From CAZFHA01 sp964518595 (GTDB taxonomy: Bacteria > Bacillota > Clostridia > Saccharofermentanales > Saccharofermentanaceae): 64,000 nucleotides of DNA. A model generated the notes under the pieces. It had not been told where the DNA came from and ran no database searches. It saw nothing but the letters and a program-made list of their open reading frames with translations. This document shows, in pieces, positions 26,420-35,596 of this stretch. The translations under genes were made by a program, and so were the position numbers. The stretch lies in assembly GCA_964518595.1 (NCBI GenBank), contig CAZFHA010000011.1, forward strand, positions 47,695 to 111,694, given 5' to 3'. The first letter of the stretch is position 1, and each line of letters starts with the position of its first letter.

Positions 26420-27514
26420 ATGAAAAAATTGTTGTCTGTACTTATTGTCTTCTCAACCTTTTTAGGACTTACCGGTGCACTAACCGCCTGTAATCAGCAG
26501 TCAGCTTCCGGAGCCCAGGGTAATACGGTAAAAATTGCCATGCTCCCCAAGTTCAAGGGTGAAAATTACTTTGATGCTGTAAAAACCGGAGCTTTAGAAG
26601 CTGTAGATCAACTAAACAAAGATGGAAAAGTCGTTGAATTCCTCTATGACGGTCCACCTCAGGATCAAGCCACTAACCAAAAACAAGTAGATATTCTGGA
26701 AGGCTGGATTGCTCAAAATGTTAATGTAATTATTTTATCACCCAACGACCCCACTGCCATTGCAACAACACTAAAAAAAGCTCAATCTAAAGGCATTAAG
26801 GTCTTAACCTTTGATGCCGATGCCCAAGAAGATGCCCGCGATCTTTTTGTTAATCAAGTAGCCGCGGAAGGCGTGGCTTTAGGTCTGGTCAAAGGTACCG
26901 CTGAAAAACTCGCTGCTAAAGGCTATGGACCTTCCAACCCGGCGAATATCGCTTGCGTTTCCTCGGCCAAAACAGATGCCAACCAGCAGGCTTGGCTCGG
27001 CAAAATTAAAGAACTCTTGGCTACTCCTGAGTATAACTGGATGGTAATTCAGAATGAAGAAACCGACGTCTACTATCCCGGCCCGGATGAAACCGCTAAT
27101 AAAACCCAATGCGGCACACTAATTTCAAGAATGGGCGATGGTAAAGATCAGATTCAGGCCGCCATCGGCTTAACGTCCATGGCAACACCGGCATTAGGAG
27201 CACAATATGAAGCGGCTTCCGCTAAACCACCTGTGGACAAAGTGGTACTAACCGGCTTAGCAACCCCTAACGCGATTAAGAGCTACATTAAAAACGCCAA
27301 TAATCCCCTTTCCGCCGGAGTTCTTTGGAACTGTATGGATTTAGGTTATCTGTCTGTTGAAGCCGGCTATCAAATGGCTACGGGTAAAATTACTTCTGAT
27401 AGTAAGACTATCACTGCCGGACGCCTGGGGGAAAAAACCATTGAGAATAAAGTATTAATACTAGGTCCTGCCTTGATTTTTGATGAAAGTAATGTAGACG
27501 ATTTCAACTATTAA
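26420..27514 (+). CDS. Sugar-binding lipoprotein, RhaS/LsrB-like
   Basis: The lipoprotein signal ends at the lipobox LTAC (C24). The mature part is a periplasmic-binding-protein type I fold with KIAMLPKFKGENYFDAVK, YDGPPQDQ and VLTFDADAQ, close in pattern to rhamnose- and autoinducer-2-binding proteins. The ATG at 26420 follows AGGAGGAAATG. A 130-bp gap with a small hairpin (TATAGAA/TTCTATA, about 26371-26395) separates it from the permeases and could adjust expression of the abundant binding protein. The nearby L-fucose isomerase and mutarotase make a deoxyhexose a reasonable candidate ligand, by context only. Confidence 0.88.
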   Translation: MKKLLSVLIVFSTFLGLTGALTACNQQSASGAQGNTVKIAMLPKFKGENYFDAVKTGALEAVDQLNKDGKVVEFLYDGPPQDQATNQKQVDILEGWIAQNVNVIILSPNDPTAIATTLKKAQSKGIKVLTFDADAQEDARDLFVNQVAAEGVALGLVKGTAEKLAAKGYGPSNPANIACVSSAKTDANQQAWLGKIKELLATPEYNWMVIQNEETDVYYPGPDETANKTQCGTLISRMGDGKDQIQAAIGLTSMATPALGAQYEAASAKPPVDKVVLTGLATPNAIKSYIKNANNPLSAGVLWNCMDLGYLSVEAGYQMATGKITSDSKTITAGRLGEKTIENKVLILGPALIFDESNVDDFNY

Positions 27515-27538
27515 TATCATGTGCTAAAATAAGCGGCA

Positions 27539-27584
27539 GGGCTATCTCCAAAAGTAGGCAACAGGCTTTTGAGATAGCCCTTTC
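27539..27584 (+). terminator. Hairpin terminator after the binding-protein gene
   Basis: GGGCTATCTCCAAAAG pairs with CTTTTGAGATAGCCC with one bulged base around an 11-base loop, followed by TTTCCT. It separates the transporter genes from the two-component genes. Confidence 0.7.
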
Positions 27585-27680
27585 CTATTTGAAAAATCCC
27601 TAATGGGCTCCTAGGACCAGCCCCAATCTGACCAATCGCCTTTAAGCTTAAAAGAAATCTACCTGAAGGTCTTGTGAAAC

Positions 27681-29483
27681 ATGATAAAAAAACGAATGAT
27701 CTCTTGGCAGCTCTTTTCTGCCTACTTTCTCATAATGCTTTTAATCGGCATTGGCGCAATCCTTGTCCTCTTTCGTATGAACGCCCAAAATCTAACTGAG
27801 ACCGCTAAAGAGAACTTAGCCGCACTGGGGGTATCCACAGGAGAAAAAATTGATAGCCGTATCGAGGAACTGGATCGGATTTCTCTCAAAATAGTAACCG
27901 ATGCAAATTTTATACCTACATTGGTGGATTTAGGTGGTAGAGAATTGCCGTCTTCCGATGATATAAATACCCTCTATAAGCTTATGGCTGAGGCCGACAA
28001 AGAAAGTCATATCTATCGTATTGTTGCCTACTCCCCTTCCGGCAGATATGTATCCTATGGTCAAACAAAAATCGAAAGTCAGGAAGTGCAGGAGCTGATA
28101 ACAGCACTGCCTTCCCTTGAAACCCCTTTCACCGGAAGCCGCCGCAGTATCCTTGGACCCTATAACGATCCTTGGATCAAAGAAAACCCCAAAAGACTGG
28201 TAACGTTGAGAAGAACGGTCTGGCAAGCCGGAGAACTGCTTGGCGTTTTAGAGGTGCAAGTATTAGCCAAAGATATTGAGGCTCTGTGCGAAAGCTTTTG
28301 GAATGGTTCCCCACTACCCTATTTGTTAGTCAGCAGAGACGCCTACTATAACATCACTAATCTTCCCCAGAAAGACCAAGTCGCTCTTAGAGAATTCATA
28401 AATATTCACCCAGCTTTTTATCCCTCTACCAGCTATGAGTCAGAAGATAATTTAATTACCGTTAAAGACTTTTCCAACTGGGATTGGGATTTCGCTCTCC
28501 TACTGCCCCGAAGCCTCTTGCATAAACAGCTATATGCCACCCAAAGCATCACAATTCTTATGGTGCTGGCCTTTCTGGCGGTAATGGTAGTCTTCTTTCG
28601 TTTACTTATAGCCAGAATTACCAGACCGATGTATGAAGTGATTAATCAGATTCAAGAAATGACTTTAGATAAGCTGGGCACCCCCCTTACCCCTGTCAGT
28701 GCTGGTTATGAAGTTCAAGTGTTAAGCGAAGCTTTTGGTCGGATGCAAAATCGACTATTAGAATCTTTAGCCAAGGAAAAAGCGGCGGAGCAGCTTCAAA
28801 CCAAAGCCTTATTTGAATCTCTCCAGACCCAGATAGGCCCACATTTTCTCTATAACACCCTCAATAGCATTGCTTATCTTTGTGAGCAAAAAGACACCGA
28901 AGCCGCAGCAAACGCCTGCTTCTCTCTGGCAGACATTCTCCGCTATGGTTCTAACTATGCAAAAGTAATCGTGTCTATAGAAGATGAACTTTATAATCTG
29001 GAAAACTTTTTAAGTTTAATGAAATACCGTTATCGGCAACGACTAAGCTATACGATTCATGTAGATACAAAAACTCTCGCATTGGATATACCTAAGTTAA
29101 CCCTACAACCGCTGGTAGAAAACGCCATAAAATACAGTTTAGCTGAACGTGAAACAGTCTGCCTCCACATATCCATCCAAAAGCATGCCAGTTATACAGA
29201 AATTAGAGTGACAGACAATGGTCCAGGATTTACTCAGGAGGCGCTGGAAAAAATCAAAGCTACCCTCTGCACCTACCTGGCTGATGCCTCTTCTTCCCTT
29301 CTGTATGATCAAATTAAATTTGGCGGAATGGGACTTTCCGGTACACTGCTTCGGCTCTACCTTCATTTTGGCGAACAATTTTATTATGATATTACACAGA
29401 ACCAAGAAGAAGGCTCGGAAGTAAAGCTATATCTACCCCCAAAGGAGGCGAACCTTAATGTACAAGGTAATTCTGGTCGATGA
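27681..29483 (+). CDS. YesM-type sensor histidine kinase
   Basis: The 600-residue protein has an N-terminal transmembrane helix, an extracellular sensor domain of about 250 residues, a second membrane helix near 290-310, a HAMP-like linker, and a LytS/YesM-type kinase core. The phosphorylation motif is IGPHFLYNTLNS with H388, and the ATP-binding N-box is LQPLVENAIKYS. It sits between the transporter and its response regulator (26-bp overlap), so it probably senses the transported sugar or a sugar-loaded binding protein and controls this locus. The start ATG follows a weak GAAGGTC site. Confidence 0.9.
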   Translation: MIKKRMISWQLFSAYFLIMLLIGIGAILVLFRMNAQNLTETAKENLAALGVSTGEKIDSRIEELDRISLKIVTDANFIPTLVDLGGRELPSSDDINTLYKLMAEADKESHIYRIVAYSPSGRYVSYGQTKIESQEVQELITALPSLETPFTGSRRSILGPYNDPWIKENPKRLVTLRRTVWQAGELLGVLEVQVLAKDIEALCESFWNGSPLPYLLVSRDAYYNITNLPQKDQVALREFINIHPAFYPSTSYESEDNLITVKDFSNWDWDFALLLPRSLLHKQLYATQSITILMVLAFLAVMVVFFRLLIARITRPMYEVINQIQEMTLDKLGTPLTPVSAGYEVQVLSEAFGRMQNRLLESLAKEKAAEQLQTKALFESLQTQIGPHFLYNTLNSIAYLCEQKDTEAAANACFSLADILRYGSNYAKVIVSIEDELYNLENFLSLMKYRYRQRLSYTIHVDTKTLALDIPKLTLQPLVENAIKYSLAERETVCLHISIQKHASYTEIRVTDNGPGFTQEALEKIKATLCTYLADASSSLLYDQIKFGGMGLSGTLLRLYLHFGEQFYYDITQNQEEGSEVKLYLPPKEANLNVQGNSGR

Positions 29484-30198
29484 CGAGCCAATAATAATCC
29501 ATTCACTGCAAAAAATCTTAGAGAAAAACACCGAATTTTCCGTAGTAGCCAGTGCATTTATGGTTTCTGAAGCCAAGCTACTAATTGAAAAACATCGGCC
29601 TGATGTGGTTTTTACCGATATAAAAATGCCCGGTGGCAACGGGCTGGAACTGGTTCGCCATGTCTTAGCTCATCAGCCCAACTGCCTGATGGTAGTCATA
29701 AGTGGCTATGACGATTTTTCCTTTGTCAGAAAGGCTTTTATTTATGGTGTCTTTGACTACTTACTAAAACCGGTATCCGGCAGTGCCTTTGCTAAAGTCT
29801 TAGAAAACCTTCGTAAGCGTCTTCAGAATCTCCCCGTCAACGCCTCAGAGCTAGAGATTCAAACGCCAATAGACCCCACAGAAAAGTTAGTTCATGCCAT
29901 TGAAGACTACCTTCATCATCATATAAGCGAAGATAATTCTATCCAGTCAATCTGCAAAATCTTCTCTATTTCTCAACCTTATTTAAGCCGAATCTTTCGA
30001 GAAACCCGAGATTGCACTTATAATGAATTTTTACTCTATATTAAAATTGCTCACGCAAAAAAATTATTATTAGAGAATCCGGATATGCTCCTAGCTACCG
30101 TCGCCCGTCTGACCGGGTTCTCCGATCAATTCTACTTTAGCAAGGTTTTTAAAAGTGCAGTTGGAACAACACCTTCGGAATTTCGTCGCCGAGACTAA
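29458..30198 (+). CDS. YesN-type response regulator, receiver plus AraC-type DNA-binding domain
   Basis: The first ~120 residues form a receiver domain with D54 in VVFTDIKMPGG as the phosphorylation site and a conserved K in LLKP near 101-104. The C-terminal ~100 residues form an AraC-type double helix-turn-helix ending in GFSDQFYFSKVFKSAVGTTPSEFR. The protein is shorter than many YesN proteins because it lacks a long middle helical region. The ATG at 29458 has an AAAGGAGG site inside the end of the kinase gene. It is expected to activate the upstream sugar transport genes. Confidence 0.92.
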   Translation: MYKVILVDDEPIIIHSLQKILEKNTEFSVVASAFMVSEAKLLIEKHRPDVVFTDIKMPGGNGLELVRHVLAHQPNCLMVVISGYDDFSFVRKAFIYGVFDYLLKPVSGSAFAKVLENLRKRLQNLPVNASELEIQTPIDPTEKLVHAIEDYLHHHISEDNSIQSICKIFSISQPYLSRIFRETRDCTYNEFLLYIKIAHAKKLLLENPDMLLATVARLTGFSDQFYFSKVFKSAVGTTPSEFRRRD

Positions 30199-30267
30199 AG
30201 TAGCCGCTTCCATCCACTGGGGACGAAAACGGCTGACTCAGATGTTAAACTACTACAAATAATTATA

Positions 30268-31386
30268 TCACTGTTGGTAGACGACTTTAACAATTTCAAC
30301 CGCCATTAAGGCAGCCTTTGTGAGCTCGGAAGCTGGAATGTATTCATATACCGTATGGACCTTTTCATAGCCAATGGACAAGTTAGCCGATTCATAACCT
30401 TCTGCATTAAAGATGTTGGTATCACTGCCACCGCCGCTCTCTTCAAAGCGTACCGGGCTACCAATATTCTGTATAGCTTGGGAAGCAATCTGAACCACTT
30501 TGGTATCTTCTCCAAAGCGGAATCCCTCATACATCTTTGTGGTCTCAATTTTAACCTGACCGCCATGCTTAGCAGCGGCCTTTTCGAACCGTTCCACCAT
30601 ATGCTTAACTTGAGCTTCGCATTTCTCTTTAGAAATGGATCTGGCTTCAGCTGAAATATCCAAATGATCCATTACCACATTATTGGCTGTTCCACCCTTG
30701 ATGACACCCACATTAGCGGTGGTCTCACTATCAATTCGACCCAGCTTCATCTCTGCCATAGCCTCAACAGCAATGGCCAAGGCTGAGATACCTTTCTCCG
30801 GCTCTAAACCAGCATGGGCGGCCAATCCTTGGATTGAAATATTCATCCAATAGTGAGTGGGGCTGCCAACCACAATGGAACCCACCGGTCCGGCATTGTC
30901 AAGAATAAAACCAAACTTAGCCCTAAGCTGACTGCAATCAAATACCTTAATCCCTACCAGTCCACTTTCTTCACCAATCGAAATAACAAACTCTATCGTG
31001 CCATGGGGAATGTGATTCTCTTTTACAACTTCAATTAGCTCTAACATAATAGCAATTCCGGCTTTATCATCGGCACCAAGAATCGTTGTCTGATCCGAGC
31101 AAATGTTTCCGTCAACAATCTGAGGTTTAATCCCTTGCCCCGGGGTAACCGTATCCATGTGGCTCGAAAAGAACACCGCCGGTCTGCCTTCCTCTCCCTC
31201 ATAACGACACAAAAGGTTGTTGCCACCAAAACCGGTTAACGCAGCGGCATTGTCGGCGAAAACAGAAACACCCAGAAGGCGAAAACGCTCCTCTAAATAC
31301 TTCTGGAAATTACCCTCATGTCGAGTCTCAGAGTCAACTTTAACTAAATCCATAAAAGTCTTAACTAATCTCTCTTGGTTAATCAT
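30268..31386 (-). CDS. Peptidase T-like M20 metallopeptidase
   Basis: The 372-residue protein shows the M20 pattern: SSHMDTVTPG (first metal site with catalytic Asp), GADDKAG (bridging aspartate), GEESGL (general base glutamate followed by metal ligand) and a C-terminal HTVYEYI. The length and motifs match the peptidase-T-like branch often called PepT2, which cleaves N-terminal residues from small peptides in the cytoplasm using two zinc ions. The ATG at 31386 follows AGGAGGATAC. It ends 70 bp from the convergent response regulator. Substrate range is not predictable. Confidence 0.88.
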   Translation of the reverse strand: MINQERLVKTFMDLVKVDSETRHEGNFQKYLEERFRLLGVSVFADNAAALTGFGGNNLLCRYEGEEGRPAVFFSSHMDTVTPGQGIKPQIVDGNICSDQTTILGADDKAGIAIMLELIEVVKENHIPHGTIEFVISIGEESGLVGIKVFDCSQLRAKFGFILDNAGPVGSIVVGSPTHYWMNISIQGLAAHAGLEPEKGISALAIAVEAMAEMKLGRIDSETTANVGVIKGGTANNVVMDHLDISAEARSISKEKCEAQVKHMVERFEKAAAKHGGQVKIETTKMYEGFRFGEDTKVVQIASQAIQNIGSPVRFEESGGGSDTNIFNAEGYESANLSIGYEKVHTVYEYIPASELTKAALMAVEIVKVVYQQ

Positions 31387-31515
31387 TTCTGTATCCTCCT
31401 AAGTTGCTAGTCTGCCTCTGGGCTTAATTTTATATTTATAGATAATAAGATGTCTTCTTAAAGATATTACCTTCAATTATAGCAGATATTCTACAAGTAA
31501 GAATCACCCCTAGCC

Positions 31516-31932
31516 TCATTCGCCAATAATTTTAATCAAAACTCGCTTTGAACGCTTGCCATCAAACTCCCCATAGAAAATTTGTTCCCAAGTACCAAAA
31601 TCAAGCTTCCCTTGGGTCACAGCACAGACAACCTCTCGTCCCATAATGGTACGTTTCAAATGGGCATCGGCATTATCTTCATAGCCATTATGATCGTAGT
31701 GACTATAGGGCTTCTCAGGAGCCAATTTTTCAAGAAAACGTTCAAAGTCTCTATGAAGGCCATGTTCATCATCGTTGATAAAAACACTGGCAGTGATATT
31801 CATAGCATTTACTAGCACCAGTCCTTCTTTTATACCACTCTCCACCAGAGCCTGATTAACCTGAGGAGTAATATTAACAAAGGCTCTTCTTGTCGAGGTG
31901 TGAAAGGCTAATTCTTTTCGATAACTGCGCAT
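31516..31932 (-). CDS. YjbQ-family protein (UPF0047)
   Basis: This 138-residue protein has the full YjbQ/UPF0047 pattern: FVNITPQVNQAL at the start, NITASVFINDDEHGLHRDF in the middle, HNGYEDNADAHLKRTIMG with its conserved His/Asp residues, and a C-terminal KRVLIKIIGE. The family folds as a trimer of small beta-rich subunits; some members are annotated as secondary thiamine-phosphate synthase, but the cellular role is not settled. The ATG at 31932 follows AGGAGGATGAG. It shares orientation with the peptidase gene downstream and is separated from fucU by a terminator. Confidence 0.9.
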   Translation of the reverse strand: MRSYRKELAFHTSTRRAFVNITPQVNQALVESGIKEGLVLVNAMNITASVFINDDEHGLHRDFERFLEKLAPEKPYSHYDHNGYEDNADAHLKRTIMGREVVCAVTQGKLDFGTWEQIFYGEFDGKRSKRVLIKIIGE

Positions 31933-31980
31933 AACTCATCCTCCTGAAATCATATATAAATAGATCATACCATGTTTTAG

Positions 31981-32028
31981 AAAAAAAGTGACACCCCCAT
32001 CCGTTAAGAAACTAAGGGTATCACTTTA
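31981..32028 (-). terminator. Terminator downstream of fucU
   Basis: On the minus strand AAAGTGATACCC pairs with GGGTGTCACTTT (one mismatch) and is followed by a run of Ts. Confidence 0.75.
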
Positions 32029-32056
32029 TATTATTGATAATAGAAGCCGAGAAAAC

Positions 32057-32503
32057 TTAAGCAATCACACCCTTTTGCAAGATTAAATTTGCATAGAGAG
32101 CTGTCTCACCAGTCTGCACCACACAATAGGCTTGGGCGGCCTTCTCATAGAATTCTTTTCTCGGCAGAAAACCCACCGCCTCTTCGCCTCTAGGGTCATG
32201 GATAGAAACCTGCTTAATATACTCATCAATGATTGGCAATTTTAACGCAGCATCGCAAGCTTCTTTTTGCATTAATAGTACAGGCTTATCCACATAAGTA
32301 TCCAAAGGCATCAGCGAAAAAACCGCATCTAAGAAAGGAAGCATGGACTGACCATCTAAACGCACATAGTAGGCACCAGATTTTCTGGCAATACTTGAAC
32401 CGGGAAAGTTTGCATCACCCAGTACAATAGTATCACTGTGACCCATAGCTGCTAAGATCGCCAGTAGCTCCGGTGGTAGCAAGGGAGAAATTCCTTTTAG
32501 CAT
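32057..32503 (-). CDS. fucU: L-fucose mutarotase
   Basis: The 148-residue protein carries the RbsD/FucU fold signatures MLKGISPLLPPELLAILAAMGHSD, with the conserved histidine in the MGHSD loop, and LGDANFPG. The C-terminal ALYANLILQKGV fits FucU rather than RbsD. It interconverts alpha and beta anomers of L-fucose to feed the isomerase encoded just upstream. The ATG at 32501-32503 has an AAGGAG site. A hairpin lies between fucI and fucU, so fucU may be expressed at a lower level than fucI. A flanking kinase and aldolase are absent. Confidence 0.9.
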   Translation of the reverse strand: MLKGISPLLPPELLAILAAMGHSDTIVLGDANFPGSSIARKSGAYYVRLDGQSMLPFLDAVFSLMPLDTYVDKPVLLMQKEACDAALKLPIIDEYIKQVSIHDPRGEEAVGFLPRKEFYEKAAQAYCVVQTGETALYANLILQKGVIA

Positions 32504-32576
32504 AGTTACTTACTCCTTCATTTTGTTGATATAACATCTAATAGCAATGGCAAAATTCTGATAGTAGAAAAATCAA

Positions 32577-32606
32577 AGAGGACCCTCCCAACAGAAAGAG
32601 TCCTCC
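32577..32606 (-). terminator. Hairpin between fucI and fucU
   Basis: On the minus strand GAGGAC pairs with GTCCTC across a 16-base loop and is followed by TTTGATTTTTC. It could terminate or attenuate transcription after fucI. Confidence 0.6.
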
Positions 32607-32623
32607 TCGGTTAAATCAAAATC

Positions 32624-34405
32624 TTATAGACCAAAAAGAGGCCCTAAAATCTGACAAGCTCTGTAGTCAGCCCCTTCAAGATCAGCTGTTCCTAAGGCAC
32701 TCCAATAGGTTGGGCGGAAAATTCTATCCTCCGACACATTATGCATAGAAACAGGAATGCGGAGAATGGAGCATAGGGTAATGAGCAGATCACCGATGTG
32801 CCCATAGGATAATGCACCATGATTAGCACCCCAATTAGCCATAACTGAATAGACATCAGTAAAAGCGCCTTCTCCGGTAAGGGTAGGAGCAAACCAAGTG
32901 GTTGGCCAGGTATAATCTGTCCGCTTCTCCAAAATCTTATGAATCTCAGGATCAATGGTGCAGGAATAACCCTCAGCCAACTGCAGAACCGGCCCAACAC
33001 CCTTAATCAAATTAAGACGGGCAGCAGTCATGGGCATGCCACCCTCTGTTCCCTTGGTAAAGCGGGAAGAAAAACCACCGCCCCGGAAATAATCAACATT
33101 GGCAGGACACCATTCGGTAGCCTCCAAGCAAGCCTTCACTTCGGCTTCACTTATCTCCCAGAAAGGCTTCATTACTGGCTTTCCATCTTTGTCTTTCATC
33201 TCACCAGTAGCATCCAAGGTACCAGCCCCGGAATTAATCATATGAATAATACCATGTTGTGCCAGACCGGTTAATTTCTTTCCGGTCACCCGCTCAACGG
33301 CCTCAGGAGACCAATAGGTTCGCACATCGGCAAAGAGCTGAGCGCGGTCTGTTAATAAGTGAGAAAAGAGCATAGTCGCTCCGTTTAGCGTATCATTTTC
33401 GGTGGCAAAAGGAATCGCTTCCCGGGTACCGTTCCAGTCGAAGCTGGTATTAAGCATAGCCTCGGCAAAATCACAGTTAGGCATAAAGTCGGTCCACTGA
33501 CGCTGGCCTTGAAAGCCACCTACCAAGGAGTTATGGCCTTGAGCTTCCTCAGCCCAGCCCATTTCAGCCAACTTAGGATTACCTTTCATCAGGTCACGTA
33601 GAATCATTGTCATCTTAACGCTATATTCCCATTGCTCATCTTTGGCGTCCCGGTTATAAGCCTTTTCAGTTTTGTTCAAGTCTGGACCTTCCGAGCAATT
33701 CTTCCGTACCCACTCCATAGCCTGGGTAAATTCTTCTTGATCGTAAATACCCTCTTGGACACGACGGATAATTTCCACTGAATCCACTTGCTCATTACGC
33801 ATTCCCAAATACTCTTGAAAAAAGTTCGGATCAGGAATGGAGCCTGCAATTCCCATAGAAACAGAACCGACAGACAAATAACTCATTCCCCGCATAGAAG
33901 CAGCTGCCAAAGCGGATTTTGCAAAAAGTAAAATTTTTCGTTTAACATCTTCAGGAATAGAATTATCATTAAGATCCTGTACATCCCGTCCGTAGATGCC
34001 AAAAGCAGGCAATCCCTTCTGGTTATGTGCGGCCAGTACAGCAGCTAAATAAACGGCTCCTGGTCTCTCTGTACCGTTAAAACCCCAAACAGCCTTAATG
34101 GTGTTTCGGTTAAAATCCATGGTCTCCGTTCCATAACACCAGCAAGGTGTAACTGTCAAAGTAATATCCACCCCTGCCGCAGCAAACTTTTCTTCGCACG
34201 CCACTGCTTCTGCTACCCCACCAATGGTGGAATCGGCGATAACAATTTCAATTTCATCACCTGAAGCATGACGTAAATTTTCTTTAATCAAGGTAGCAGC
34301 AGCCTTGGCCATATTCATCGTCTTATCTTCTAAGGACTCGCGAACACCGCCTCTACGCCCGTCAATGGTTGGACGGATACCAATTTTAGGAAGTCTGGTT
34401 TTCAT
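32624..34405 (-). CDS. fucI: L-fucose isomerase
   Basis: At 593 residues the protein matches FucI in length (591 in E. coli) and pattern. The start PKIGIRPTIDGRRGGVRESLE is diagnostic. The metal and catalytic residues fall in FATENDTLNGATM and FADVRTYWSPEAV, and a late GHIGD segment supplies the C-terminal histidine region. It converts L-fucose to L-fuculose with manganese and often also accepts D-arabinose. The ATG at 34405 follows CGGAGG and a good promoter lies upstream. Fuculokinase and fuculose-phosphate aldolase are not in the window, so the rest of the pathway must lie elsewhere or use a different route. Confidence 0.96.
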   Translation of the reverse strand: MKTRLPKIGIRPTIDGRRGGVRESLEDKTMNMAKAAATLIKENLRHASGDEIEIVIADSTIGGVAEAVACEEKFAAAGVDITLTVTPCWCYGTETMDFNRNTIKAVWGFNGTERPGAVYLAAVLAAHNQKGLPAFGIYGRDVQDLNDNSIPEDVKRKILLFAKSALAAASMRGMSYLSVGSVSMGIAGSIPDPNFFQEYLGMRNEQVDSVEIIRRVQEGIYDQEEFTQAMEWVRKNCSEGPDLNKTEKAYNRDAKDEQWEYSVKMTMILRDLMKGNPKLAEMGWAEEAQGHNSLVGGFQGQRQWTDFMPNCDFAEAMLNTSFDWNGTREAIPFATENDTLNGATMLFSHLLTDRAQLFADVRTYWSPEAVERVTGKKLTGLAQHGIIHMINSGAGTLDATGEMKDKDGKPVMKPFWEISEAEVKACLEATEWCPANVDYFRGGGFSSRFTKGTEGGMPMTAARLNLIKGVGPVLQLAEGYSCTIDPEIHKILEKRTDYTWPTTWFAPTLTGEGAFTDVYSVMANWGANHGALSYGHIGDLLITLCSILRIPVSMHNVSEDRIFRPTYWSALGTADLEGADYRACQILGPLFGL

Positions 34406-34459
34406 GTAAGAATACCTCCGTATTTAATCTTAAAGAAATTAATCTAGTTTCTCTGTACC

Positions 34460-34487
34460 ATTATACCCATATTGCATTAGTTGTCTT
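34460..34487 (-). promoter_or_regulatory. Probable promoter of fucI
   Basis: On the minus strand AAGACA (34482-34487) and TATAAT (34460-34465) are 16 bp apart, leaving a leader of about 50 bases. Confidence 0.55.
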
Positions 34488-34542
34488 TATGTTTTTACCA
34501 GTAAAGCAGGTAAATTCTTTTGATTTTTTATTGTTTTTTTGC

Positions 34543-34591
34543 AAAAATCCTGACTTCACTGCCAAAGAGGCACAGTGAGATCAGGATTTTT
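34543..34591. terminator. Bidirectional hairpin terminator
   Basis: AAAAATCCTGACTTCACTG pairs with CAGTGAGATCAGGATTTTT with one mismatch. The A and T runs on both flanks make it usable from either strand; the DUF4097 operon on the minus strand ends just before it. Confidence 0.85.
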
Positions 34592-34615
34592 CATTAGAGC
34601 CGGAAATGATCTTTA

Positions 34616-35596
34616 TCAGATACGAAAGGTAATATCCCCAGAGGTAGTCTTTACAACCAGCTGATAAGTCGGATTCTCACCAAACTGACCAGTAACCTTT
34701 TTACTACTTTTTCCTTCGGAGGTAAGAGGGAAATCTGCCTCAATATCTCCTGATATACTAGACGCGGAAAGTAAATAGGCAGCGTCTTTTTTGAGCAAAA
34801 TCTCCACGCCTCCAGAAACCGTAGTAACATCAAGGTTTCCTTGAACCTCTGTTATTTGCGTTGAGATTGAGCCAGAGATAGATGAGAGACTACCCATGCC
34901 GGCCATATCACCGGTATTAATATCGCCTGAGACCGTGTGTAGGGTAGTATTTCCTTTTAGACTATCAAACTGTATTTCGCCCGAAGTAGAGTTTATACTT
35001 CCTTCCCCTTCAAGAGCGGTTCCTCGGAGATCACCAGAAACGCTGTTGATTTCATAGCGCATGGTTTTAATACTGCCGAGGTTAATTTCGCCCGAGGTAG
35101 AACGTGCGCTAAAAAAGCCCAGCTCATAATTTCCCGGCATGTTCGTCTCGCCTGAGATACTTGACAGGAGTAAAGAGCCCATATATTTGGCTGGAATCTG
35201 TAATTCTAACTTTACTTCCGAGTGATTCCAAGGAAAAGAGAAAAGCCAATGAGTGCCTTTTTGTTTTTCGGTTACCTTAATTGTATTTTCTACGTCTGAA
35301 TCCGAAAAACTAAACTCATAGCGATCCTTTAAAGCGTCTGGAGCCCTGTAGATGATCGTGATTTCTTCCCCCTGGGTTTGAACAATAGAGATATCTGCAA
35401 TCGTTACATCAGCCTCAATTTGATAGATTTGTTCCATGGAAGAAGTCTTTCGGAATTGTTCCGTAGCCGGTCCGGTTTGATTTAGATTCCAACTTCCCAA
35501 ACTAAATTGTCCCATAATAAAATTTATCAGAATGGCTAAAACCGCTAGTGACAGTATGCTGACCAGAATAAGTTGAATGACTTTCAATGTTTTCAT
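34616..35596 (-). CDS. DUF4097-type membrane-anchored beta-helix protein
   Basis: A transmembrane helix (about residues 7-28) is followed by an extracytoplasmic domain with repeated SGDI/SGEI turns (SSISGETN, STSGEINLG, SVSGDLRG, TVSGDINTG, SSISGSIS, SSISGDIE). This is the repeating rung pattern of DUF4097/DUF2807-like beta-helices. The family is often paired with a DUF1700-like protein and a PadR repressor, exactly as here, and is linked to envelope stress in other Bacillota. Its ATG overlaps the upstream gene's stop as ATGA. No enzymatic activity is expected. Confidence 0.85.
   Translation of the reverse strand: MKTLKVIQLILVSILSLAVLAILINFIMGQFSLGSWNLNQTGPATEQFRKTSSMEQIYQIEADVTIADISIVQTQGEEITIIYRAPDALKDRYEFSFSDSDVENTIKVTEKQKGTHWLFSFPWNHSEVKLELQIPAKYMGSLLLSSISGETNMPGNYELGFFSARSTSGEINLGSIKTMRYEINSVSGDLRGTALEGEGSINSTSGEIQFDSLKGNTTLHTVSGDINTGDMAGMGSLSSISGSISTQITEVQGNLDVTTVSGGVEILLKKDAAYLLSASSISGDIEADFPLTSEGKSSKKVTGQFGENPTYQLVVKTTSGDITFRI

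Noticed and set aside
30199..30267. Weak inverted repeat between the response regulator and peptidase genes
   Set aside because: The stem is only four contiguous pairs with a long loop and no T tract.
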